Origin: JAGQKC01 sp965223675
GTDB lineage: Bacteria > Nitrospirota > Nitrospiria > Nitrospirales > UBA8639
NCBI GenBank assembly: GCA_965223675.1
Contig: OZ245013.1
Coordinates: forward strand, 2,790,001 to 2,854,000
Direction: 5' to 3'
DNA length: 64,000 bases
In this document: in pieces, positions 16,813-25,122 of the stretch
Numbering within the stretch: position 1 is the stretch's first letter
How the letters are laid out: every line of letters begins with the position of its first letter
Position numbers and translations under genes: made by a program
Notes under the pieces: model-generated
What the model saw: only the letters and a program-made list of their open reading frames with translations
Told to the model about the DNA's origin: nothing
Database searches by the model: none

Positions 16813-17172
16813 TCACGCGGAAAAGGACTCCCCACACCCACAGGTTTTACTCGCATTCGGATTGATGAATTTAAAAGCTCCACTCACCATGTCTTTTTCA
16901 TAATCCAGAGTCATGCCAGATAGATAAATTGCGCTTTTCGCGTCCACAATGACTTTGACTCCATCGACTTCAGAAACTGAATCAAATTCACCAATTTTTT
17001 CATCAAAGTTCGTGGTATAGCTCAGACCTGAACAGCCTCCACCTTTCACTCCGAGACGAAGCCCACCCTCCGTAATCCCTTGCAGATCGAGCAGACGCTT
17101 CACCTCTTTTAATGCAGCGTCAGTCAGAGTCACGATTGGGGCTTCTGTTGTCGTCGTATCTGTTGTTTCCAT
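16813..17172 (-). CDS. iscA: A-type Fe-S carrier of the ISC operon
   Basis: A 119-residue A-type carrier with cluster cysteines C47 (GGGCSGLSY) and C111/C113 (TCGCGESF). A threonine-rich N-terminal extension of about ten residues (METTDTTTTE) precedes the conserved domain. It lies between iscU and hscB, the normal iscA position. It differs from the stand-alone carrier at 6347, so the organism keeps at least two. Confidence 0.9.
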   Translation of the reverse strand: METTDTTTTEAPIVTLTDAALKEVKRLLDLQGITEGGLRLGVKGGGCSGLSYTTNFDEKIGEFDSVSEVDGVKVIVDAKSAIYLSGMTLDYEKDMVSGAFKFINPNASKTCGCGESFSA

Positions 17173-17208
17173 GTATGACCTCCTTACTTTCGAGTCCGCC
17201 CGTATTTT

Positions 17209-17622
17209 TTAGGATGAAGAAGCGGCACTCTCAACCTTCGGAGTTTCCTCCGTCTTTTTCTTGTAGTCAGTCAAAGCCGACTTAATCGCGTCCTCAGCCA
17301 ACACCGAACAGTGAATTTTGACTGGAGGTAAATTTAATTCTTGCACGATTTCTGTATTTTTAATCTTCCCAGCTTCTTCAACCGATTTCCCCTTCAACCA
17401 TTCCGTCGCCAGGCTTGAACTCGCAATGGCAGATCCACACCCAAAGGTCTTAAACTTCGCATCGACAATCGTATCGTTTTCAACTTTAATTTGAAGCTTC
17501 ATCACATCACCACATTCAGGAGCTCCGACGATTCCCGTCCCTACCCCTTCTTCATCCTTCTTGAAGCTTCCCATATTGCGGGGATTGTTGTAGTGATCAA
17601 TCACTTTTTCGCTATAGGCCAT
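17209..17622 (-). CDS. iscU: IscU Fe-S cluster scaffold
   Basis: A 137-residue scaffold on which IscS and ferredoxin build [2Fe-2S] clusters. The ligands C37 (with D39), C62 and C105 are all present, and the HscA-recognition motif LPPVK lies at 98-102. The C-terminal tail is serine-rich and longer than in E. coli. It is separated from iscS by a compact repeat-family B element. Confidence 0.94.
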   Translation of the reverse strand: MAYSEKVIDHYNNPRNMGSFKKDEEGVGTGIVGAPECGDVMKLQIKVENDTIVDAKFKTFGCGSAIASSSLATEWLKGKSVEEAGKIKNTEIVQELNLPPVKIHCSVLAEDAIKSALTDYKKKTEETPKVESAASSS

Positions 17623-17675
17623 GAGATCGCCCTCCTTGTCTCTTATTAATGAATCAACAGTTTGAAGTTTTTAAA

Positions 17676-17794
17676 GGGATGTTCAAAAGACCCGTCCAGC
17701 AAGGCCGCAGGCAGCAAGAAGGGCGAGGCGTACACATGGTTACGTCGAGCCCTGCGAGCAACGAGAACAACGCTGGCGGGTTTTTTCAACATCC
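17676..17794. repeat. Intergenic repeat, family B, compact complete copy inside the ISC operon
   Basis: A 119-base unit. The left end GGGATGTTCAAAAGACCCG and the inverted right end GGATGTTGAAAAAACCCGCC are near-mirror images, and the inner GTCCAGCAAGGCCGC / AACGCTGGCGGG arms continue the symmetry, so the transcript would fold into one long hairpin. It lies between the stop of iscS (7 bases away) and iscU. Other copies or parts are at 6730-6940, 31884-32375 and 40628-40660. It has no coding capacity, so it is MITE-like. Confidence 0.75.
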
Positions 17795-17800
17795 TGTCGC

Positions 17801-19015
17801 TTAATGAGCTGCCCATTGCACTGTTTTTAAATCTACACCCTCTTTTGCCATTTCATATAACGGGGACATGGCTCGCAAATGATTCACCGCCTTCACCATA
17901 CGATCAATAGTATATTCGACTTCCTCTGCCGTATTAAAGCGGCCCAATCCGAATCGAATCGAAGAGTGAGCCAGATCTGATCCCACCCCTAAGGCTCGCA
18001 AGACATATGAAGGTTCAAGCGTCGCCGAGGTACAGGCCGACCCAGAAGATAAAGCAATTTCTTTTACACCCATCAGCAGGGCCTCACCTTCAACGTAGGC
18101 AAAACTAAGATTCAGGTTTCCAGGCAAACGTTTTTCGCGATGGCCATTGAGATACACCTCCTCAAGTTCCTTCGTGATGCCCTCTTCTAAACGATCACGT
18201 AGCTTAATGAGTCGCTCGGCTTCGGTGGCCATTTCTTGTTCACAGAGCTCACAAGCTTTTCCAAAGCCCACAACCAGAGGAACTGGGAGTGTTCCTGATC
18301 GCATACCTCGTTCATGTCCACCACCATGTATCATGGGCTCTAAGCGAACACGCGGACCTTTTCGACGAACATAGAGAGCTCCAATCCCCTTCGGTCCGTA
18401 AATTTTATGGCTGGTAAAGGCCATCAAATCGACGCCTAATTCTTGAACATCGACAGGAATTTTCCCAACCCCTTGCGTTGCGTCACAGTGAAAAAGTATG
18501 CCTTTTTCTTTCGCGATTTTCCCGATTTCTGCAATAGGATTAATTGTCCCAATCTCATTATTTGCTAGCATGATTGAGATCAGGATCGTTTTATCGGTAA
18601 TGGCATTTCGCACATCTTCAGGATTGACCATTCCATATTTATCCACATCTAAATAGGTAACCTTCACACCCTTTTTTTCAAGCGCCTTGGCCGTATCGAT
18701 CACAGCTCGATGCTCCGTGGCACTCGTGATAATATGGTCACCTTTTTCACGATACATCTCAACCACACCCTTGAGCGACAAATTATCAGACTCGGTCGCA
18801 CCACTCGTAAACACAATTTCCTTGGGATCTGCATGGATTAACCGTGCGATTTGCTTGCGAGCCGTATCAACACCCTCTTCGCTTTCCCATCCAAAGCTGT
18901 GATTCCGACTCGCGGAATTTCCAAATTTTTCCGTAAAATACGGAAGCATCGCTTCGACGACTCTTGGATCACATGGAGTCGTTGAATGATTGTCCAAATA
19001 TATCGGCAACTTCAT
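17801..19015 (-). CDS. iscS: Cysteine desulfurase IscS
   Basis: PLP-dependent enzyme that takes sulfur from cysteine for cluster assembly and tRNA thiolation. The 404 residues contain the PLP lysine K204 (TSHKIYGPKG), the HCDATQ motif and the mobile-loop cysteine C328 (SSGSACTSATLEPSYVL) typical of group I enzymes. The start overlaps iscR by four bases. The C-terminus (TVQWAAH) resembles the IscU-binding tail of E. coli IscS. Confidence 0.95.
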   Translation of the reverse strand: MKLPIYLDNHSTTPCDPRVVEAMLPYFTEKFGNSASRNHSFGWESEEGVDTARKQIARLIHADPKEIVFTSGATESDNLSLKGVVEMYREKGDHIITSATEHRAVIDTAKALEKKGVKVTYLDVDKYGMVNPEDVRNAITDKTILISIMLANNEIGTINPIAEIGKIAKEKGILFHCDATQGVGKIPVDVQELGVDLMAFTSHKIYGPKGIGALYVRRKGPRVRLEPMIHGGGHERGMRSGTLPVPLVVGFGKACELCEQEMATEAERLIKLRDRLEEGITKELEEVYLNGHREKRLPGNLNLSFAYVEGEALLMGVKEIALSSGSACTSATLEPSYVLRALGVGSDLAHSSIRFGLGRFNTAEEVEYTIDRMVKAVNHLRAMSPLYEMAKEGVDLKTVQWAAH

Positions 19016-19485
19016 AATTGCACTCCTTCTGCTTTACGCGACTCAACAATAATTAAAGGGGAACCAATCACCATATCATCAATCGACATGCTATTCAGCA
19101 ATTGATAGATACTTTCTTGAACTCTAAGAAGAGGAGTGCGAATGTTGCAATGATCCATCTGATCACAAGGTGAATCCTCTTTTTCGTGGTAACAATCAGC
19201 AATTCCTAACGGTCCTTCAATCGCTTCTAACACCTGCGCTATCGTAATGAGTTTCGGCTCACGGGCTAAAATATACCCACCTTTGGGTCCATTGTGGCTT
19301 TCAATAATTTCCTGCTTAGCTAAGGTTTGAAGAACCTTCGCCAGAAGCTCCACAGGAATATTGTGCTCTTCAGCCACTTCCTTTGTGTTAACCACACGGG
19401 CTTCCGTAAGATCACCAAACTGAACTGTGGCCATATACTGCAAAGCCATAAGCGCATAATCAGCTTTCTTTGAGAGCTTTAACAT
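19012..19485 (-). CDS. iscR: Rrf2-family regulator IscR
   Basis: A 157-residue Rrf2 winged-helix regulator. The cluster-binding cysteines C98, C107 and C113 fit IscR, as does its position as first gene of the operon. It would sense the Fe-S state and repress iscRSUA when holo. Candidate binding sites lie in the divergent region upstream. Confidence 0.92.
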   Translation of the reverse strand: MLKLSKKADYALMALQYMATVQFGDLTEARVVNTKEVAEEHNIPVELLAKVLQTLAKQEIIESHNGPKGGYILAREPKLITIAQVLEAIEGPLGIADCYHEKEDSPCDQMDHCNIRTPLLRVQESIYQLLNSMSIDDMVIGSPLIIVESRKAEGVQL

Positions 19486-19524
19486 GTCGTGCTTTCCTGA
19501 GATAGTTTTTGCTGAGGAATCTTT

Positions 19525-19635
19525 CTAATTCCGACAAATCTTATCGTATTTATGGTAGCATTGACCTACCGACCTAGTCAAGACTAAAATGGTCGGAGAT
19601 AAATCTTGTCGGAGACTTACTTAGTCCCCATTAGC
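19525..19635. promoter_or_regulatory. Putative IscR operator region between iscR and ferredoxin
   Basis: GACTAAAATGGTCGGAGAT (19582-19600), read on the other strand as ATCTCCGACCATTTTAGTC, closely follows the E. coli type 1 IscR box (YYGACTRWWWYAGTC). The CCGAC/GTCGG word recurs at about 19532, 19568, 19591 and 19609, suggesting several sites. It lies 40-150 bases upstream of iscR and 80-190 upstream of the divergent ferredoxin, so it could control both. Based on consensus matching by eye. Confidence 0.55.
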
Positions 19636-19653
19636 TTAGCATAAGCAGTGTCA

Positions 19654-19681
19654 ACAGTAATATTACAGAAAACACTGTAAA
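19654..19681. promoter_or_regulatory. Palindromic operator-like site upstream of ferredoxin
   Basis: TTACAGAAAACACTGTAA (19663-19680) is a 6-6-6 palindrome, and an overlapping CAGTAATATTACAG gives a second one sharing the TTACAG arm. It ends 37 bases before the ferredoxin ATG, a place where a regulator would block or activate the promoter. The protein that binds it is unknown. Confidence 0.45.
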
Positions 19682-19717
19682 CATTTAAAAGTTATAAGAA
19701 TTTATAAAGGAGAATCT

Positions 19718-20131
19718 ATGGGAGGTAGTAATCCATACATTGAAAAAGTTGACTCACCATCTGCAATAAAAGTTTTCACAGTCACCTTCAAAACACCAGA
19801 TGAGACACTTGAAGTGAAGGTTGATCCTGAGAAAATCCCTTACGGAGAAACCGGATTGCCAGGTAGTGTTCTGGATATCGCTCTCGGCGCTGGTATCGAC
19901 TTAGAACATGCTTGCGGGGGCGTGTGTGCTTGCTCCACATGTCATGTGATCGTTAAAGAGGGGCTCGACACTTGCCCAGAGCCGACAGAAGATGAAGACG
20001 ATCAACTTGAGGAAGCCCCTGGCTTGAGCCTTCAATCTCGACTTGGCTGTCAATGTGTGCCGAATGGGGAGAAGAATTTAGTCGTGGAAATTCCCGAATG
20101 GAATAAGAATCTCGTGAAAGAAGCTCACTAA
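19718..20131 (+). CDS. fdx: [2Fe-2S] ferredoxin of the ISC (adrenodoxin) type
   Basis: A 137-residue plant/adrenodoxin-fold ferredoxin that supplies electrons for cluster assembly. The ligands are C66, C72, C75 (CGGVCACSTCH) and C111; C113 and C70 are extra. It has about 20 more N-terminal residues than E. coli Fdx. It is divergent from iscR instead of inside the operon, and shares a regulatory region with it. The ribosome site is AAAGGAG. Confidence 0.9.
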   Translation: MGGSNPYIEKVDSPSAIKVFTVTFKTPDETLEVKVDPEKIPYGETGLPGSVLDIALGAGIDLEHACGGVCACSTCHVIVKEGLDTCPEPTEDEDDQLEEAPGLSLQSRLGCQCVPNGEKNLVVEIPEWNKNLVKEAH

Positions 20132-20214
20132 ATCATGCCTCATGACAAAAAAGCAGGAAGTCTGTAGCCAAATCATCTAGGACGTAGCGATTAGCCCGCA
20201 TTGCTTAAAAAGAA

Positions 20215-20252
20215 GAAAAGGCTAGCGAAAGAATTTCGCTAGCCTTTTTTAT
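20215..20252. terminator. Bidirectional terminator between ferredoxin and tRNA-Asn
   Basis: AAAAGGCTAGCGAAA, GAA, TTTCGCTAGCCTTTTTT: a stem of about 13 bp with an A-run on one side and a T-run on the other, placed between the converging ferredoxin and tRNA genes. Confidence 0.88.
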
Positions 20253-20328
20253 TGGCTCCCCGGGCAGGACTCGAACCTGCGACCATTCGGTTAACAGCCG
20301 AACGCTCTACCAGCTGAGCTACCGAGGA
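20253..20328 (-). tRNA. tRNA-Asn (anticodon GTT)
   Basis: The reverse strand folds as a 76-base cloverleaf: acceptor TCCTCGG/CCGGGGA, D-arm with AGCTCAGCTGGTAGAGC, anticodon loop CTGTTAA (anticodon GTT), T-arm CAGGTTCGAGTCCTG, discriminator G and an encoded CCA. A sigma-70-like promoter lies 45 bases upstream and a terminator directly downstream. Confidence 0.96.
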
Positions 20329-20372
20329 ATATGTCTTCTCAATTCAGTTAGTATCTACTTAAGGACGGATAA

Positions 20373-20400
20373 ACTATACCATACTTGTTATTTTGTTCAA
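20373..20400 (-). promoter_or_regulatory. Sigma-70-type promoter of tRNA-Asn
   Basis: On the minus strand TTGAAC (-35), 16 bases and TATAGT (-10), ending 45 bases from the tRNA 5' end. This is one of the clearest housekeeping promoters in the window. Confidence 0.7.
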
Positions 20401-20471
20401 TACTTCGGTAAGACCTTCTAGAATGCTTTAATTAAACTCTTCAATAAGCAACACATCCAACAATACTCTAT

Positions 20472-20735
20472 TTAAAACTGAAAATCTGCAGAATCTTCTT
20501 CACCTTCATCAGCTTCAGAGGCCCCACCATCAGAAAGTGCCACAAAATGCCGAGCCCACGACAAGTAAATATTCGCACTATCTTTCATCGCATCAGCACC
20601 ATTTATCAGTTTGGTAACCACTTCGGGATCACCACCTGTTGCTTCCATTTCTTTCGCTCGTGACTGAAGCATACTATGAAATTGCTCCATGTGTGACCCA
20701 ATCCCCGAAACTTTTTCTCTCAGTTCATCGCTCAT
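20472..20735 (-). CDS. Small conserved-looking protein of unknown function
   Basis: An 87-residue, mainly helical protein with an acidic C-terminal tail (EADEGEEDSADFQF). The ATG at 20735 is preferred over 20750 because GAAAGG lies just ahead of it. I do not recognise a family. It follows the forDABGE-like operon on the same strand but is separated from it by a terminator. The amphipathic helix pattern (GSHMEQFHSMLQSRAKEM) suggests a helical bundle. Confidence 0.6.
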   Translation of the reverse strand: MSDELREKVSGIGSHMEQFHSMLQSRAKEMEATGGDPEVVTKLINGADAMKDSANIYLSWARHFVALSDGGASEADEGEEDSADFQF

Positions 20736-20820
20736 GATCCTACCTTTCATGTAGATCTAAAGCTACGGCCAGTTTCTCGATTCTTATGAGTCCACCTTAT
20801 CAGATCTTGACACGGGACGT

Positions 20821-20862
20821 AAAAAAGCCTCGCGATACTTAAAAAACATCGCGAGGCCTTCT
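20821..20862 (-). terminator. Terminator of the forDABGE-like operon
   Basis: On the minus strand GCCTCGCGAT, a loop and ATCGCGAGGC, followed by TTTTTT: a 10-bp GC-rich stem with a T-run, just after the forE-like gene. Confidence 0.88.
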
Positions 20863-20876
20863 TATGCGTCGTATTC

Positions 20877-21155
20877 TTAGCCTTGATACGCTTGACCGAG
20901 CTCAGCAGCCTCACCCGCTTGGTCCATTAATGTCCCATCCGAGTTCACGGCAACCATATCAATCGCTTGATGTTTCGCAGCATCGCAGACAACTTTACAC
21001 AATTCACACCCCTTACACCGATCAATGTTCACTTCTGCGACCATTTTATCAGAGTTTAAATCAAGGCAATTGGCTTCAGGGCAATACATAATGCACAGCC
21101 GACACCCCTTCTTGGCGACACACTTTTCTTCCGTCACAAGTGCTACATTATACAT
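20877..21155 (-). CDS. forE: 2-oxoacid:ferredoxin oxidoreductase, ferredoxin-like subunit (ForE-like)
   Basis: A 92-residue electron-transfer subunit with two [4Fe-4S] motifs: C12/C18/C21/C25 and C47-x2-C50-x2-C53-x3-C57. The first motif has a longer C-x5-C spacing than a standard ferredoxin. It is last in the five-gene operon. It would pass electrons between the beta subunit and free ferredoxin. Confidence 0.85.
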   Translation of the reverse strand: MYNVALVTEEKCVAKKGCRLCIMYCPEANCLDLNSDKMVAEVNIDRCKGCELCKVVCDAAKHQAIDMVAVNSDGTLMDQAGEAAELGQAYQG

Positions 21156-21182
21156 CGAGATCCATCCTTTATCGTTCTAATG

Positions 21183-21881
21183 TTACGCTGCAACTCCAAC
21201 CTGGAGTTCTACTTTATTCTTCTCAGCCCATTCTGCACCCATCTCATAGGCCCGAACGACTGTTTCTAAATTCTTTTTCAATAACATTTCCTTTTTGGCA
21301 AATTTCTTCTTGATCGCTTCATCGAGTGTTGCGGTACCACCCGATGCAACAAACTTTTTTCCGAAACGTTCTTGTAGAGCGCCCTCAAGCCCTTGCATTG
21401 TTACACACTTGGTAATACCTGCCACAGAACCAATCATCGTCATATTTGTGGCTAACTCAGTCCCTGCAATTTCTAATGCAATATTAGTCCCAGGTATATC
21501 AAAGACCGCGACATTCAAATCTTTGAGCCGCGTTACGTCTTCGTCTGACAGCAAGGGCATGTCCGTATTGATAATGACGACTCCGCCTTCTTTAATGCCA
21601 GAATAAAATGGCATCGTATAGCTTTTCCCCATGGTGATGACTTGAGGATGAAATACCTGAATCACATCAGGAAATACTAATTCACCTCGGTCGTAAATTT
21701 TATTAATTCCAATTCGGCAGTAGCTCTCTGCAGGAGCCATTCGCTTTTCAGCTCCAAAGAATGGGTTCGAGATGGCAAACTTCCCATCCTTAGCAGCGGC
21801 CATGGCCATGACATGTGCAGCAGTCACGGCACCTTGTCCCCCAAGACCTGACATTCGAATGTTGATTCGTCGTTTTATCAT
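21183..21881 (-). CDS. forG: 2-oxoacid:ferredoxin oxidoreductase, gamma subunit
   Basis: A 232-residue subunit of the POR/OGOR gamma family: IRMSGLGGQGAVTAAHVMA at the start, SNPFFGAEKRMAPAESYCRIG, and a C-terminal tail of charged helix. The gamma domain helps hold CoA and the subunit interface. It lies between the beta and ferredoxin-like subunits with short gaps. Confidence 0.9.
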   Translation of the reverse strand: MIKRRINIRMSGLGGQGAVTAAHVMAMAAAKDGKFAISNPFFGAEKRMAPAESYCRIGINKIYDRGELVFPDVIQVFHPQVITMGKSYTMPFYSGIKEGGVVIINTDMPLLSDEDVTRLKDLNVAVFDIPGTNIALEIAGTELATNMTMIGSVAGITKCVTMQGLEGALQERFGKKFVASGGTATLDEAIKKKFAKKEMLLKKNLETVVRAYEMGAEWAEKNKVELQVGVAA

Positions 21882-21919
21882 TGCTCATGTCCCTTTCTAT
21901 ATTCGGGATACTTGATCTC

Positions 21920-22831
21920 CTACGCGCCTTGAGCGGCTAACTGTCTCTTCTTTGCTTCAGCTTTTCTTTCTTTTTCTTTAGCAGCCAACTCCGTCAACAG
22001 TTCTTTTGCCGGTTCACTCACATATTCCTTATACGCAAATCGTTCAGTTGGTTTTTCGGAATCCCGCATCTCTTGCAGACCTTCCATACTATTCTTCCCA
22101 ATCTCCAAAATACAGGGGGTATACAGCTGAAGGTATGTTGGTCCAATCTCACGAGCAACATGAATGGCATTCTTAATCACTTTTTCGACCAAATTTGGTT
22201 TGCTGACCGTACAATTCACCACATAATGGCAGCCAGATTCTCGAGCGATTTCTGGAAGACGAACCTTTTCAAACGTCTTACCAACAGGCGCCATCTTCGC
22301 CACAAAGCCCTTTTGCATCAGTCCACTTTCCTGTCCACCCGTGTTGGCATATAACTCATTGTCAAAACAAATGGTGGTGAACTTCTCTTGACGGAACCAG
22401 GCCTGCAGGGTCATATCCAAACCAATATCCACGGTGGCGCCATCACCAGCTAATACTACGACATCCTTATGGCGATCAGGGAAACGCACACTGAGGGCAC
22501 GCTTCAATCCAGACGCAATGGCATTCTGATTTCCAAAAAGCGAGTGAATATTGTGAACGGCCACATGCGGAAACACGAGACTTGTACACCCAGTCGAGCC
22601 CACCATGACAGTATCTTCCGGGTTAGGGAGAGAAGCTAAGATGTACCGAAAGGCCATCGATTCCGGACATCCCGCGCACAGTGAATGTTCTTCAATCAAT
22701 TCTTTAGCATTGCCGATATCCTTCCAACCACGACCCTCACTTCCATACGTCGCCCGTTCGACCAAATCTTGATACTCAGGAGGCATGATTTCAAACATTT
22801 CAGGAGCGATTTTAATACGTTCTTTGCTCAT
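21920..22831 (-). CDS. forB: 2-oxoacid:ferredoxin oxidoreductase, beta (TPP-binding) subunit
   Basis: A 303-residue subunit that binds thiamine diphosphate and a [4Fe-4S] cluster. It has the CAGC pair (C52/C55), a GSTGCTS cysteine, and the TPP motif AGDGATVDIGLDMT with FDNELYANTGGQ. The C-terminal stretch is lysine- and glutamate-rich. It catalyses reversible 2-oxoacid decarboxylation or reductive carboxylation together with the alpha subunit. Confidence 0.92.
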   Translation of the reverse strand: MSKERIKIAPEMFEIMPPEYQDLVERATYGSEGRGWKDIGNAKELIEEHSLCAGCPESMAFRYILASLPNPEDTVMVGSTGCTSLVFPHVAVHNIHSLFGNQNAIASGLKRALSVRFPDRHKDVVVLAGDGATVDIGLDMTLQAWFRQEKFTTICFDNELYANTGGQESGLMQKGFVAKMAPVGKTFEKVRLPEIARESGCHYVVNCTVSKPNLVEKVIKNAIHVAREIGPTYLQLYTPCILEIGKNSMEGLQEMRDSEKPTERFAYKEYVSEPAKELLTELAAKEKERKAEAKKRQLAAQGA

Positions 22832-22884
22832 CGTTTTCTCCTTATATTATATCGTTACCTAAACGATTCCGTATGTTGATCCGA

Positions 22885-24093
22885 TCAGCTTCCCCGAGCT
22901 GATAAAGTTTCGGTTTTTATTCCCAAGAGGGTCTTAATTTCAGCAGCGATAATCTCTGGAGGCATCGTCATTCCACCACACACGTGTGGCCCTGCATGAA
23001 CACGTTCATTGTTAGGAACGGTCGATCGTACCTCACGCGCCAACCACCCAGTCACATTAAACTCTGGGACAATGATATGTTTGGCGTTCTTGGTGGCTTC
23101 TTTGATTTCCTCACCTGGCCATGGACGCAGCGTTTTGACCTTCACGAGTCCGACTTTGATACCTTCATCGGCCAACATTTCAATGGCTTCTCGCCCTTGA
23201 GAGACAGCCGTTCCAGAAGCCAGCAGAATGATGTCGGCATCAGTATTTTCTGAATCAATCAATCCATCAAGCCATGCAATGGAGTGCTTTCGTGATCGTT
23301 CAATGGCAGCCCAAACCTCTTGCTGCCAGCTGGCATGGGTCGCATAACTGATATAGTTGCTCTTCATCACGAATGGATCTCGCATCATTCGAACTGGCGG
23401 ACACTCCATATCCATACAAGGAACTGGTGAACGATAAGGATCATATGGCGGCAAACACTGATCAACCGGAGTCAAATCGACCATATCTTTGGTGTGAGTC
23501 ACAAAGAACCCATCACAACATAATGCCAACGGAAGGTGAACATCCGGTTCTTCTGCGACCATATACCCTTTGAGAATCCAATCATAAAAGTCTTGAGCGG
23601 TTTCAGCATGCCAAACCAACATCCCGGTCTGCATTAAATAGGAAATCTCCAATGTATCTGGCTGGATGGAGAGTGGGGAGTTGATCCCTCGGCAAGTGAC
23701 GATCATTTGGATCGGAAGCCGGGCTCCTGCCCACATCGGGAAGTTTTCCATGGCACGCATCGTACCGGGCCCTGCAGTCGTCGTGAACACTCTTGCTCCG
23801 CCAAATGCTGCCCCTGCACACTGGGACATCACAGCAAATTCGCTTTCCCCTCGAAAGTAGTCTCCGATGTATCCTTCTGCGAACAACTCACCGATCAACG
23901 CAGCCGCTTCACTTTGAGGCGTAATCGGATACGCAATCATCACATCACAACTCGCTCGTCGAATCGCTTCTTTGATCACTTCGCTCCCAGTAAAAAAGGA
24001 GGGAGTCTTGGGAGCATCATGAAGCATATGCCAAGGGTCAGTGTAGGTTTGCCCCTTTTTATTTTGCTGTCCTATAACTGATTGAGTCGCCAT
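22885..24093 (-). CDS. forA: 2-oxoacid:ferredoxin oxidoreductase, alpha subunit
   Basis: A 402-residue alpha subunit: GSEVIKEAIRRASCDVMIAYPITPQSE (the YPITPQSE motif binds the TPP pyrimidine), the GARVFTTTAGPGT loop and the C-terminal transketolase-like domain ending in MTMPPEIIAAEI. Substrate choice (pyruvate or 2-oxoglutarate) cannot be settled by eye. In Hydrogenobacter the forDABGE set is a 2-oxoglutarate enzyme, and the same gene order is used here. Confidence 0.9.
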   Translation of the reverse strand: MATQSVIGQQNKKGQTYTDPWHMLHDAPKTPSFFTGSEVIKEAIRRASCDVMIAYPITPQSEAAALIGELFAEGYIGDYFRGESEFAVMSQCAGAAFGGARVFTTTAGPGTMRAMENFPMWAGARLPIQMIVTCRGINSPLSIQPDTLEISYLMQTGMLVWHAETAQDFYDWILKGYMVAEEPDVHLPLALCCDGFFVTHTKDMVDLTPVDQCLPPYDPYRSPVPCMDMECPPVRMMRDPFVMKSNYISYATHASWQQEVWAAIERSRKHSIAWLDGLIDSENTDADIILLASGTAVSQGREAIEMLADEGIKVGLVKVKTLRPWPGEEIKEATKNAKHIIVPEFNVTGWLAREVRSTVPNNERVHAGPHVCGGMTMPPEIIAAEIKTLLGIKTETLSARGS

Positions 24094-24225
24094 AAGTACG
24101 ACCTCCTTTTAAATCAATTAGCAACGAATGCCCAGAATAGAGAGTAACAATGGGCCATCGCTAATCGAGTGGGATATTTTTGATTAAAATTCCATTGAGA
24201 TATCGAAAAACGTTTTGCATGACTT

Positions 24226-24837
24226 TTACTTTGGTGGCTCAACTGACCCTTTTAATTTTTTTACCCAATCTGCCAATCTCAATATTTTATCGGCTGTCGC
24301 ATCCCTAAAGGAAAGCATAGCGTCTTCGTGTCCTGCTTGAGCACACATGGCAACCGTATAGCAACTGGTTCCTCCTCGTATGATTTTCAGAGAAAGATTC
24401 GCCTGGTGGCAGTGAACTCCAACAAACATACAGGCATCAATTTTATTATGCCAAATTGTGAGATTAGGATGGTTGGGATTAATTTCAATTTCAGGATTGA
24501 TTTTGGGATATTTGGGTCTATAGTCAGGCATGGGGATCAGCATGGCAGTCTGAGTCGAAGTTACACAGTCTTTGATGGTCTCATAAAGATGCCGAATCGC
24601 TTTAGCTTTTTTGGCAGCTTTTTCATTCCATGCCCACAACACGAGAGGACCTGGGAAAATAGTCGGGACTTTGGCTGCAAGAAATTGCCTAGCAGCTTCT
24701 TCCATCGCCTGTTCTTCTGGCACAATCGATCCATGAATATGTCCTTGACCAGGATCTGGAAGACAATTCCCCATACTGGCTGCAGCCGGAGGAAGAAAGT
24801 GTTCAGGACCTGGCATTACCTTATATTGCGTCGTCAT
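24226..24837 (-). CDS. forD: Accessory subunit of the five-subunit 2-oxoacid oxidoreductase (ForD-like)
   Basis: About 203 residues, first gene of the operon. The ATG at 24837 is preferred to a TTG at 24882, with GGAG upstream. The protein has SMGNCLPDPGQGHIHGSIV, a central proline-rich stretch and VGVHCHQANLSLKIIRGGTSC, with several cysteines and histidines that could hold a metal. Related proteins are sometimes named carbon monoxide dehydrogenase beta-subunit-like, but nothing here implies CO chemistry. Its function within the complex is unknown. Confidence 0.75.
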   Translation of the reverse strand: MTTQYKVMPGPEHFLPPAAASMGNCLPDPGQGHIHGSIVPEEQAMEEAARQFLAAKVPTIFPGPLVLWAWNEKAAKKAKAIRHLYETIKDCVTSTQTAMLIPMPDYRPKYPKINPEIEINPNHPNLTIWHNKIDACMFVGVHCHQANLSLKIIRGGTSCYTVAMCAQAGHEDAMLSFRDATADKILRLADWVKKLKGSVEPPK

Positions 24838-25122
24838 TTTCTTTAAAATCTCCAGTGCATGATAAAGTTTATCTTTTCTCAATTATATCGGATATACGTG
24901 ATACACCTAACTCTATGAAAACCGAGAAAGAATCGCAACCTCGAAAAAGGCCCACATTTATACAAAATTAGACTAATAACAGATTAAGACATGAGCCTTT
25001 GGCCCTACTAGGAACAGGCGTAAAGCCAGTATAGGGACACATTTTATACGTTGTCAAATGAATTGGGCACAGGTCTCACGCAGACCCGAAGGACTGCACC
25101 AGGTAGAATGTTTACGAGGTTC

